The translations under genes and the position numbers were made by a program. Below the pieces are notes generated by a model, which saw only the letters and a list, made by a program, of their open reading frames with translations, made no database searches and was not told the DNA's origin. This document shows positions 46,671-55,566 of a stretch of DNA of 64,000 bases, in pieces. The stretch covers positions 5,632,902-5,696,901 of the forward strand of contig NC_087076.1 in assembly GCF_026151205.1 (NCBI RefSeq), written 5' to 3'. Position 1 is the stretch's first letter, and the number at the start of each line of letters is the position of its first letter. This stretch comes from Bolinopsis microptera (lineage: Eukaryota; Ctenophora; Tentaculata; Lobata; Bolinopsidae).

Positions 46671-48800
46671 TTACTGGAAAGTTCGTTCTTCGTCCTGTAA
46701 GCCAGGGTAGACTGGATGATATCCGCTTGGGTACCTGTATTGTGATGCGTAAGGTCCGGGTAGTGTGCCATCTTGCTGTTCTGCTTGTCCGATGGGTGCT
46801 GTCGGTTTAGGGGCTTCCCCTGCATTTACCACTAATGATATGTGGCTCTCTGATCTCGGTAAGGTACTGCATCGTTCTTCGCCATATCTTTCTAAGCCGG
46901 GGTCTCGGAAGTGCACTCTGGTTGAGTTTCGCCTGCACTTGCAACACGGTGGGGGACACATATTAGTGTTAGGAGCGACAAAGTCTTTGATCATTTTCAA
47001 TACCACAAATACCAGCAGTGTGACCCCTACGATGCATGCCATTTTAAAGTACTTGGGGATCATTTTTATATTTTGTATGGTGTCTTTAATTATTGGTTGT
47101 GCACTCTGCATGGTGGCAATCCCCTTTTGTCCTTCTTTCAGCTTCTGTAAGTCCTCCTGGAAGTTTTGCACGTCTCTCGCCAAGCTCTCTGCTCCCAGCC
47201 CCGGAATTTTGATCATATCCTCTCGATCTATCATTGGCGCCAGTAGAGGTGGTTTTCGGTACATGATACTGTTGGGCGCCGCATTCTCGGGACTGTGTAT
47301 CACTATGTTACCGAAGCTAACACTCGTGGTATTTCGATCCCATTTCACAAATGTCACTTGATGCTCCGGCATTATTCTTTCCGCCACTGATGATGTGGTT
47401 TGCATGTGTGGGTGGGAAGTACCTTGTTCCGAGGATTTGTGGGACACTATCTTTATCGCCGTCGAGTTGGTTCGTAGGAGTAGTCCAGCTGGTGTTGAGA
47501 TATACGCGTCAGTGTTACATGCCACCAAGGGGCAGCTGGAGGTCTTGGTTCGCCGGGAGTTGAGACAGTCGTCAAACTGTACAAGTTCGTATTGAGTTTC
47601 TTGGCAGATCATTGCCCTCGCGAAGACAGGACACTGCTTTGGGGTTCTTAAAACATACCATTTGCCGTCCTGGAATGTTGCATAAGGTGGTGACTTAAAA
47701 GCGAGGCAGTGGGTGCTGTTGTCATAGGTAGTTCGAGCGACGAATCCAGTTTGTCGTATAGCAAAGAACGCCGAGAGTTGTGCTGTGTCCATGTCAGGAA
47801 ACAGGAGTACAAATCTAAATTGTAGATTTTCAAAATCTGCCTCGATCAATGTCGCTGTAGCCGTTTGATACAGAAGATGGGGAAATTCTGCGAAGAATTT
47901 TGAGGTCTTGGCCAGTTGCCCAGTTGCTAGGTGTCTCACTTCGTCTACACTGAGAAGGGAAGGAGTCAGTCGTCCCGACAGTTGACCGTTCAGCACAAAC
48001 TGGAGCAGATCTTTCAGTTGGTCGATCGATTCTTTCGCTAATGCATATGCATACGCTCCCACTTGGCAGTTTAGCACCCTGCTGAGACCAAAGAATTGTT
48101 TCTGCAATGCTCGTGTGTATCCAAACAGCTTTGTTGTTGCTTCTGCCAACTTCTGATTGAAGTCATCCTCGTGTTTTATTCTCGCCGCTAGGGAAGCCTT
48201 TATTTTGCCGATTGAGTTTTCTTGTTCAGTTAACATCTGTTGGATCTTTTTAATTGTTCTTTCGTTTTGAACACTAAGGTCCAGTGCCGTTGCAGCTGTC
48301 GCTATTGCAGCGACCCCCACGAGGAATCGCCGTCTCCTGTGTGGAAGTTTATGGCACCTAGCGTCGGTGATGTTAAAGGTTTCGCAGAGCCTTGCCGATT
48401 TGAGCTGGTATTCCGACAAATAGATAGCTTCATATGCCGCCGATAAAGCATTTATCTCTAGTTGGTAATTCGCCTCCGCCATTTCGGTTCTTTGTCTAGT
48501 GTGTAGTCCGCAATGTAGCCCTTCAGTTAGTGCCGAAATATTGGCCTTCTGGAGTTGTATGACTATGCTGGACACTTGGTATCCAGCATGGGTGATGAGA
48601 GTGCCTGTCCTTTCCATTAACACTCCTCGTGATGGTAAACTCACGAATCCTGTTCCGTCTCGCCCAATATCTAAAGGTAGAACTTCTGGTTCGGGAGGAT
48701 CGCCTAGAGATTCGCCGTCTACTGTTCCGAAGATTGCCAAGTTCCATATGGTTGTCAGGGTGGTGATCCAGAGCAGTATCCTCCATAGTTCGGTTGACAT
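46671..48800 (-). CDS. env: Envelope glycoprotein, F-protein / errantivirus type
   Basis: 709 residues. There is an N-terminal hydrophobic signal (residues about 5-24). A basic furin-like site RRRR at 155-158 is followed at once by a hydrophobic fusion-peptide-like stretch (FLVGVAAIATAATALDL) and a long heptad-rich helical region to about 260. A Cys-rich middle follows. A second helical segment about 540-585 precedes one membrane anchor at about 587-608. The cytoplasmic tail has a Cys cluster (CPPPCCKC) and is Pro/Tyr-rich. This layout (cleaved class I type, fusion peptide right after the furin site, terminal anchor) is that of baculovirus F proteins and insect errantivirus env. An AAAAG acceptor-like site lies four bases before the ATG, suggesting a spliced env mRNA. 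No internal stop is present, so entry function may be retained. Confidence 0.85.
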   Translation of the reverse strand: MSTELWRILLWITTLTTIWNLAIFGTVDGESLGDPPEPEVLPLDIGRDGTGFVSLPSRGVLMERTGTLITHAGYQVSSIVIQLQKANISALTEGLHCGLHTRQRTEMAEANYQLEINALSAAYEAIYLSEYQLKSARLCETFNITDARCHKLPHRRRRFLVGVAAIATAATALDLSVQNERTIKKIQQMLTEQENSIGKIKASLAARIKHEDDFNQKLAEATTKLFGYTRALQKQFFGLSRVLNCQVGAYAYALAKESIDQLKDLLQFVLNGQLSGRLTPSLLSVDEVRHLATGQLAKTSKFFAEFPHLLYQTATATLIEADFENLQFRFVLLFPDMDTAQLSAFFAIRQTGFVARTTYDNSTHCLAFKSPPYATFQDGKWYVLRTPKQCPVFARAMICQETQYELVQFDDCLNSRRTKTSSCPLVACNTDAYISTPAGLLLRTNSTAIKIVSHKSSEQGTSHPHMQTTSSVAERIMPEHQVTFVKWDRNTTSVSFGNIVIHSPENAAPNSIMYRKPPLLAPMIDREDMIKIPGLGAESLARDVQNFQEDLQKLKEGQKGIATMQSAQPIIKDTIQNIKMIPKYFKMACIVGVTLLVFVVLKMIKDFVAPNTNMCPPPCCKCRRNSTRVHFRDPGLERYGEERCSTLPRSESHISLVVNAGEAPKPTAPIGQAEQQDGTLPGPYASQYRYPSGYHPVYPGLQDEERTFQ

Positions 48801-49233
48801 TTTGCTTTTAAAAGTTGAGGTTAGTGGGCGTTTATCACTTATGTGTTATGGTTCAACACTACTGGGGTGCTCTGAGACTGTAATATCGTTACCAAATTGA
48901 GTTTATCACTCCAATAGTGCGGAACCACATGCAAATAACACATATTTACAGATAACATAGAAATTTCAAGCACAATTTAGGTTTGTGAAATCATATTAGT
49001 CTGGTAATTAAACACGCAAATATGTGATTAACGGTATTCAATTCATCAATTCCAATTCCACTACATCTCATTCAATCAAAAATTTTCAAAATGTTCCCTA
49101 AAAATGTCGTCGTTCTGGAAAGAAACACTTAAAAGTTACACTTCTTGAAATTTCGTCAATGATATTCTTATCTGGAAAATTTCGAAAAAAATCGCCTTAA
49201 CTTAAAATCACACGTGCGTATTACAAATTCATT
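48801..49233 (-). other. pol-env spacer
   Basis: About 430 bp without an ORF. It contains the putative env splice acceptor (AG at 48806-48805), preceded by a weak pyrimidine tract. Confidence 0.6.
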
Positions 49234-52200
49234 CTACGCTAACCATTTTCGCCTTCTAATACGTGCTGTAAAACAACAATTCACATTATATCGTACAGGT
49301 GGTCTGCTCGCCAATCTAGCTGACCTTCGTACTGTAAGTTCAGTTTGCTCTGCTTCTAGAGCTGTGTCCGCCTGAGGAGCTTCTGCTGGTCCTTGTGGTT
49401 CGTCTATTACATCTAAGTCAGCTGTCGGTTGCAATACCAGTATCTGTTCTTCTTCTTCTTCGCCTTCTGATTCAGGATTGAGAAATGAGGCTGTGTCAAC
49501 GCCGATGTCGCTATTCTGCATTTCTCGAGTGTTGATCCTTTCTTGTATCATCGTATCCAGAGCTTCTAGTGTCGCCGCGGGGAGGTTGCATTTCTTTAAC
49601 CTATTGAAATGCGCTCTGAATTCTTTAAACGGCTCTTTGGTTGTCTGAAGAATGTAGGTGGTATTACTCAATCGTTCTTTGATTCGGTAGGGACCTGTGT
49701 AATTTCGAGAGAATTTTCTTGAGCCCTTCTCGAATGCGCCTTTCATCATCCAGACGTAGGATTCAGGTTCTAGTGGTTTTCCAAACTGTTTTCGATCCGC
49801 ATAATCTTTAATACTCTGCATATTCGCCTGCAATTTCGTTCGAGCATGATGCTCGATTTGGTAGAGTACTTCTTCTAAGTAGACATTATATTCAAATTCT
49901 GGGGGATCTTCCGCCAGAGGAGGTTGCCCGAATATAAAATGGACCGGCAATCGCGCGTTAGCGCCGAACATTATTTTGAAAGGTGCGATCCCGGTCGAGT
50001 TTGATGCTTGCGTGTTGTACGAGAGGACCGACAGGCTGAGATATCTGTCCCAGGATCGTGGTTTTAAAGCTGCCCAGTGTGCTATTGAGTTTTCTAGAGT
50101 CCTGTGAACTCTTTCCACGATTCCGTTGCATCTTGGGACCCAGGGGAGACTCCACTTCTGTTTTACGCCAAGGATCAGGTGGAGTTCCTGCATCGTTTTT
50201 GCTATTAGCTGGGAGCCAGCGTCACTCTGAATCTGTAGAGGTAATCCAAAAACGCTGAAAATGTGGGTAACTAGAGTATCTGCTATTGTGTCGGAAGTTA
50301 TTCTGCTGAGTGGAAACGCCCAGGCAAATTTTGAGAAACAATCCAACACGCTGAGGAAGAAGATATTTCCCTTTTTGGTTCTTGGTAGTCGCCCAACTAT
50401 ATCTATAGAAATTTTCTGGAGTCTGCATGATGTTCCAGTCATGGTAAGTGCTGCATTGGGCCTCCTAGGGGGTCGTTTCAGTGACCCACAGCTGGCACAG
50501 TTTTTCACGAAAAGATCGGCATCATAACGGAAGGATTTCCAGTGAAACGAGTGGTCTAAAACCGAAATTATTTTCGCCGCAGATCGGTGACCACCCGTGG
50601 GGTCGCTATGTACTGCTTTGAGGACCTGGAGTCGTTTATGGTGGGGTACCAGCATTCTTTTATCGCCACTTTTATTGGTGTACACCATCACTTTACTATC
50701 TTTTAACGTTGTTATTTTGTCGCGTTTATGATAGTAGAATCTGGTAACCGGAGGTTCCAGGTCTAAAGCCATAGCCTTATTTTCGAACAGGATCTCGTAC
50801 AGTCTTTTGAGCGCTGGGTCTTTCATCTGTTCTTGTCCCAGTATATCAGACAGTTTTTCGCCATCTGTCTGCTTTTCTGGTGCAGTTATGTCCACTGGTT
50901 CTTCACCAAGCTCAATGTCGATAGTAGCTTTTGGATCTCTTTTATCGGAGATGAGGTTGATTTGAATCTTTGATCGCCCGAGGGTGGAGTGTTCTGAAGG
51001 AGGAAGTGCAATGCGCGAGAGAGCGTCCGCTGCTTTGTTCTCTGATCCGGCTCGGTACACGATAGTGTAGTGGAACTGTGAAAGTAACTCGCACCATCGC
51101 GAGATTATACTTGGTGGATCGTGGAAGGAAGCTAACCAGGTAAGGGGGCGGTGATCTGTTTCAAAGATTACTGTTGGTTGACCCAGTATATAGAATTTGA
51201 ACGCTTGTGCAAAGTAAACTATCGCCAGAAGTTCACGTTTTGTTGCTGAATATTTAGACTGAGCCGTATTGAGCAAGTGACTTCCAAAACACACAGGATG
51301 ACGTAGTCCCTCCCGGACAACTGACAGGACTCCTCCGACAGCCGTTTGTGAGGCATCCGTGGTTAGAACAAGTTGTTCGCCAGATCTTGGATTAACTAGT
51401 GTTGGTGCTGATGTTAGTCTTTTGATTAGTTCTTGGAACGCCTTCTCACAGTCTGAATCCCATTCGAACACAGCCGATTTAGAAGTTAGATTGTGGAGTG
51501 GCTTGGCAATAGCACTAAATCCTTTTACATGTCGCCTGTAGAAGGAAAATAGTCCCAGTGCTTGTCTCACTTCTTTCACGGATGTCGGGGTGGGATAGTT
51601 TCTGATCGCCTCTACTTTTGCGTCTTCACACTGTATTCCTTCGGCAGACACTACAAAGCCGAGAAAGGTCAGCTTTTTCCTGAAGAGATCACACTTGGAG
51701 CTTTTTATTTTTAGATTTTGTTCCCATAGGATTTGTAGTACTCTCTCTAGGATTTCCAGATGTTGTTCCTCTGTGATTCCTTGGCAGAGGAGGTCGTCGA
51801 GATATTTCGCCAAATCGAAAATGGAGATCGGCGCAAAGATTTTGTCGATAGTTCTTTGAAACGTTGCAGGACTATTTTTCATTCCGAAGGGCATAACCCT
51901 AAAGCAGAAGAGACCATTTGGCACTGCAAATGCGGTCTTTAGTTTGTCTTTTTCGGCCATTTTTATTTGTAGATATCCACTACATAGATCTAGGGTGCTG
52001 TAGATTGGTGAAGCTTGTATGGTGGCGAGTAGGTGTTGGGCGTTGGGCAGGGGATAGCTATCTGCAACTGTCTCTTGGTTCAGCCTACGATAATCTATAG
52101 TAATCCTAAGAGTGGAGTCTGCTTTCTTAACAAGTACTATTGGACTGGACCAGGGACTGGTTGTTTCTTCGATCAGGTTTCTTTCCAATAAGTCATTAAT

Positions 52201-53289
52201 GATCTTCTCAAGCTCCTCTCTATGTGCTGGTGGTACTGGTCGGGGTTTTTGCTTAATTGGTGTATCTGTGGTCAATTCGACCGTATGAAAGACTTGATCA
52301 CACAGACCCCATGGTTCGCCTTTGAGGTTAAACAAAAACCTGTACTTGTATAGCATCTCTAGGGCTTTCGGCCTCAGTTCATCATTAAGCTGCCACTTGT
52401 CTTCTTTTAGAGCCTTTAGGAGTGTGAGCCATCTTTCGCCGTCTTTTTCAGGTGAGATGTTTAGTGGTTTTACTTCATTGATCTGCTCCGCCGTTGAGCA
52501 TGATCTCAAGTACTTTACATCTGATGGAACCGGTCCCTCGGTTAGGTGCCCTATGTCATCATATTGGTCGATCAATATTGGTTCGTCGTGTAAGTTATTG
52601 ATCACAATGTTAACTGTGTTCTCAGTCTTCTTTGTTTGGCAGATATGGGGCAGGATGGAACAAGAGAAGTCGAAGTCATCATGTGGTACGAACATGGTTT
52701 CTTCCGCTGATGAGAGTTCAGGAGGGAGCTGGAGGGGGAGTTGCTGCTGTTGTCCTGGGTTAATGACACACGTTATAGCTGCTAAAGCTGGATACTGGTG
52801 ATCATTTTGTTTCTGGGTAACTGTCATTACCCTCACCGTGTTTCCTGTTTGTGTGCTTAGACTTTGCTTGTCAAAGTCCAACACCATTTTATGCTGACGA
52901 AGGAAATCGTTGCCAAGAATGAGGAGCTGTGATATGTTCGCCACTATTACATTCGTTGTATAATTGTCGGATCCGATTGTTACCTGGAGTTTTGTTTTAC
53001 CAAACGTTTCTATTTCGCTATCGTTTGGTCCAACTAGTCTTGTGTCATCGGGATCAATTTCCAGGTTGAGAGGTTGGTTGTTGATCAAAAATGAATGTTG
53101 TATTATCGATGCAGCAGCGCCAGTGTCTAGGAGGGCCTTTATTGGGACATCGTTGACGGTCAATGCGACATAAGGCAATGGAGGGGTGGTAATGTTCTGA
53201 CAAGTTACCACGTGGTCGGACTTTGTTTCTGCACAATACTCCTCTAAGTCGTCTAGGTGGCCCCAAGTATCTACTGGGGCCGTGAGGAG
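49234..53289 (-). CDS. pol: Pol polyprotein (protease, RT, RNase H, integrase), -1 frame to gag
   Basis: The open frame begins in gag and is entered at the slippery site 53289-53295; there is no ATG at its head (the first obvious candidate, at 53211, is GTG). It gives about 1,351 residues from the shift. In order: retropepsin-like protease with LLDTGAAASII (near 53125); RT with FRVMPFGMKNSP and KYLDDLL (near 51790); RNase H with TTDASQTAVGG (near 51355); integrase with an HHCC zinc region (H...H...C..C, near 50480-50600) and a catalytic D-D-E triad (IDIVGRL near 50405, QSDAGSQ near 50220, GIVERVHR near 50110); and a GPY/F-like module (TGPYRIKERLSNTTYIL). The RT-RNaseH-IN order is Ty3/Gypsy. 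All catalytic residues checked are present. The C-terminal about 120 residues are acidic and not recognised. Confidence 0.93.
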   Translation of the reverse strand, partial: LLTAPVDTWGHLDDLEEYCAETKSDHVVTCQNITTPPLPYVALTVNDVPIKALLDTGAAASIIQHSFLINNQPLNLEIDPDDTRLVGPNDSEIETFGKTKLQVTIGSDNYTTNVIVANISQLLILGNDFLRQHKMVLDFDKQSLSTQTGNTVRVMTVTQKQNDHQYPALAAITCVINPGQQQQLPLQLPPELSSAEETMFVPHDDFDFSCSILPHICQTKKTENTVNIVINNLHDEPILIDQYDDIGHLTEGPVPSDVKYLRSCSTAEQINEVKPLNISPEKDGERWLTLLKALKEDKWQLNDELRPKALEMLYKYRFLFNLKGEPWGLCDQVFHTVELTTDTPIKQKPRPVPPAHREELEKIINDLLERNLIEETTSPWSSPIVLVKKADSTLRITIDYRRLNQETVADSYPLPNAQHLLATIQASPIYSTLDLCSGYLQIKMAEKDKLKTAFAVPNGLFCFRVMPFGMKNSPATFQRTIDKIFAPISIFDLAKYLDDLLCQGITEEQHLEILERVLQILWEQNLKIKSSKCDLFRKKLTFLGFVVSAEGIQCEDAKVEAIRNYPTPTSVKEVRQALGLFSFYRRHVKGFSAIAKPLHNLTSKSAVFEWDSDCEKAFQELIKRLTSAPTLVNPRSGEQLVLTTDASQTAVGGVLSVVREGLRHPVCFGSHLLNTAQSKYSATKRELLAIVYFAQAFKFYILGQPTVIFETDHRPLTWLASFHDPPSIISRWCELLSQFHYTIVYRAGSENKAADALSRIALPPSEHSTLGRSKIQINLISDKRDPKATIDIELGEEPVDITAPEKQTDGEKLSDILGQEQMKDPALKRLYEILFENKAMALDLEPPVTRFYYHKRDKITTLKDSKVMVYTNKSGDKRMLVPHHKRLQVLKAVHSDPTGGHRSAAKIISVLDHSFHWKSFRYDADLFVKNCASCGSLKRPPRRPNAALTMTGTSCRLQKISIDIVGRLPRTKKGNIFFLSVLDCFSKFAWAFPLSRITSDTIADTLVTHIFSVFGLPLQIQSDAGSQLIAKTMQELHLILGVKQKWSLPWVPRCNGIVERVHRTLENSIAHWAALKPRSWDRYLSLSVLSYNTQASNSTGIAPFKIMFGANARLPVHFIFGQPPLAEDPPEFEYNVYLEEVLYQIEHHARTKLQANMQSIKDYADRKQFGKPLEPESYVWMMKGAFEKGSRKFSRNYTGPYRIKERLSNTTYILQTTKEPFKEFRAHFNRLKKCNLPAATLEALDTMIQERINTREMQNSDIGVDTASFLNPESEGEEEEEQILVLQPTADLDVIDEPQGPAEAPQADTALEAEQTELTVRRSARLASRPPVRYNVNCCFTARIRRRKWLA

Positions 53290-54642
53290 TTTAAATTGTT
53301 TGCAGTATTGGAGATGTGTTGCCTTTCTACGTCTTTGATTCGCTTTACTACTTCTTCAATCCAGCTTTCTGGTGGTTGTGAGTTGGAAAAGTTGGTTCGC
53401 CGATTGAAGTTTCCTTGTGGTCTTTGTTGTGGTACATAACTTTGTTTTCCTCGTTGACCCTGGTTTGGGTTTCTTGGTCTCTGCTCTTGGTATCTTTGGT
53501 TTGGGTATCGATATGTTGTTCTGTTGAAGTTTCGTGGGCCTGCATTATATTGGTAAGTTTGCCTAGGTCTCGGTCTCCATTCGGTAGGGGCAAATGAGTC
53601 GCGTGGTCCATCATATCGATAAGATGGTGGTTGATACGCCTGCTTGTCCTGATGTGATGTTGACTCGGGTTGCCTGTTGTTGTAGATTTGGTTGACTGCC
53701 AGTTGGTCTAGTCGGAGTGATAGCTCGTCCAATCGAGATGTCACATCGTACTCTCTTGGTTTGGGTTCTTCTTCTGCAACAAAGTTCACTGACCGTGATG
53801 ATGCCGACTGACAGCCGTGTAGCATGATCGCCGCATCTAGTAAACGCTCCATATCCACCTCCTGTAGTTCCCGTAGTCTTGACGCTATGTACGGGTCCGA
53901 GATGTTGGCAATGAACGACTCTCGGAGAGAGCCCTCTCTCATAGCCACGTTGTCGGGGTACGCTTTACCACTGAGCTTCTGAAGTGCCAGGAAATATTCC
54001 CAGATACCTGTTGATTTTTCATGATAAAATTAAATAGATTATTCCTAATAGTTACGTGTAGGTTCACATTTATTGTTACATTTAAAACTTTAATTTGATC
54101 ACTTCGAACTTACGCATACACTCACGGACGCACGTGTAACTTTATATAGTCATTCGCCTACACACTTTTTCACACGTGACTTACTACGTACGTTTCAAAT
54201 TTCGACTTTAGAGTTAACTACCTTCAGTTTTTAGACGTCGCCTATTTCTAAGTTCCGCGACATACTTCTCACTATTCTGGTTGTACCCTTCTGCTCTCCT
54301 TAGTTGTGTTACTACATCGTCCAGGTCGTAGTCTTCGCCATCTGCTAATAGTCGAGTGAGGCTGCTTAGTGCCTTATCGTCCAGTAGACTGATGAGTAAA
54401 TCCGCCTGTTCTTCATTAGGGCAGTTTGCTGACCTTGCATAAGCCTGGAACCGCTGTAAGTACAATTCCAGATCAGATCCACTTTTGAATTGAGGTGGGG
54501 CCCTCACATAGAGTGGATGCAGTGGCATTCTGGGCTGATATGCTGGTGGGTGTTGGACTCCTGGAGCCGCCGCCGCCGCTGCTGCTGCAGCTGCTGCAGG
54601 TGCCGCCGCTGCCGGAGGTCGCTGCCGTCCGTCATTGTTCAT
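53271..54642 (-). CDS. gag: Gag protein, two exons with a 214-bp intron
   Basis: Exon 1 is 54642-54222 and exon 2 is 54007-53271. The donor after CTGAAG (GTAGTT) and the acceptor after ATCAACAG join in frame, giving 385 residues. Without splicing, exon 1 stops three codons past the donor. The N-terminus has a long alanine run (about residues 10-27). The middle has the helical retrotransposon-gag pattern (FKSGSDLELYLQRFQAYA and, around the junction, WEYFLALQKL with a downstream RESFI). A short coiled coil (SRLDELSLRLDQLAV) follows, then a basic Arg/Asn/Gln/Gly-rich tail instead of a CCHC zinc knuckle. The last codons overlap pol at the frameshift site. An AG acceptor-like site precedes the ATG by five bases. 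Confidence 0.8.
53289..53295 (-). promoter_or_regulatory. -1 ribosomal frameshift slippery site UUUAAAC
   Basis: On the sense strand the zero-frame codons TTA AAC are preceded by T, giving the canonical X XXY YYZ heptamer. It lies 16 bases before the gag stop (53273-53271), and slipping back one base enters the pol frame exactly. No test of a downstream pseudoknot was possible. Confidence 0.8.
54008..54221 (-). other. Intron inside gag
   Basis: 214 bp, GT at 54221-54220 and AG at 54009-54008 on the minus strand. It is AT-rich with in-frame stops, and the flanking coding halves are in phase. Confidence 0.75.
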
Positions 54643-55566
54643 GGTCCCTGTTTACGGTGAGTTTTTGTGTTTAGAATAGTGGAATACAACGTACTTAGGT
54701 GCAATACGATTTAACCCTTACATGCGGATAATACTATATCGCTTAGCAATGAAATTGATAACTTTCAAGGACAGAATTTTATACTTTTCATGGTTGTTGA
54801 ACTTCATAGCCAGTTATTAAAACGCCGTTGGTCAGTTGTAATATGTTGTATTTAAATAGTATAATAAAAAAAAAAAAAATACCCTGGTTATATCTTGAGT
54901 ACAGTTGCCATATACAATTACCCATATAATAATGAAATTCGCCCATAAAGTAGATAAGTTTGTCCCAGAGTTGAAAAATACGTATTCTACGAATTTTATA
55001 AAACATCAAAAATACGTCAAATACGGAGCATTTTATTTCGTTGAATAAAATACGTTAAAAGTGTTATTGTACCATTGATAGCTCCAATAAAATAATAAGT
55101 ACTATTGCTTTATATAAATTTACGATTTTATCAAAACTCGCGTAGCTCTGTCGTTTTTCACCTCGCATATGACTTCAGAGTTCTGGGCACGTGCTATACC
55201 AAAGCATTAAAGCGTTGAAGTTAAATAGAACTGTGTCTGAAAAAAATGCAAACGAACGACATAACTTTAGTGACTAAAGTTAGTCTTTGAATGAAATTTT
55301 TTTTAAAAACACGTAGTTTAACGTATTCCTGACGTATTTTATTTCTAAGCAAAAATACGCAAAATACGGCGCATTTAAAAATTATCTCACGTACTTTTCA
55401 ACTCCGGTTTGTCCATAAAATACATAAGGTTGTCCTTAAAATACATAAAGTCGCCCATCAGATAAATAAGATTACCTATAAATATAATAGTTCCCATGAT
55501 AATATTACTTGTCTTAGCCTTTCGACCCAGGTTAAGGTTATAATTCGCCGAAAAAACTTGAAACTG
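54643..55566 (-). other. HSP70-gag intergenic region
   Basis: Non-coding. About half of it is the hAT-type MITE at 54966-55406. A poly-A run sits near 54866-54880 (plus strand). The putative gag splice acceptor lies at 54649-54648. Confidence 0.6.
54966..55406. mobile_element. Non-autonomous hAT-type MITE (441 bp) inside the retroelement
   Basis: Terminal inverted repeats CAGAGTTGAAAAATACGT and (complement) CGGAGTTGAAAAGTACGT are flanked on both sides by the 8-bp duplication GTTTGTCC (54958-54965 and 55407-55414). The 8-bp duplication and CAGAG-type ends are hAT hallmarks. There is no transposase ORF. Internally there are two ATACGxxAAATACGG-like blocks. Confidence 0.88.

Noticed and set aside
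53054-53266. Alternative small ORFs overlapping pol and gag
   Set aside because: Out-of-frame shadows of the conserved protease region.
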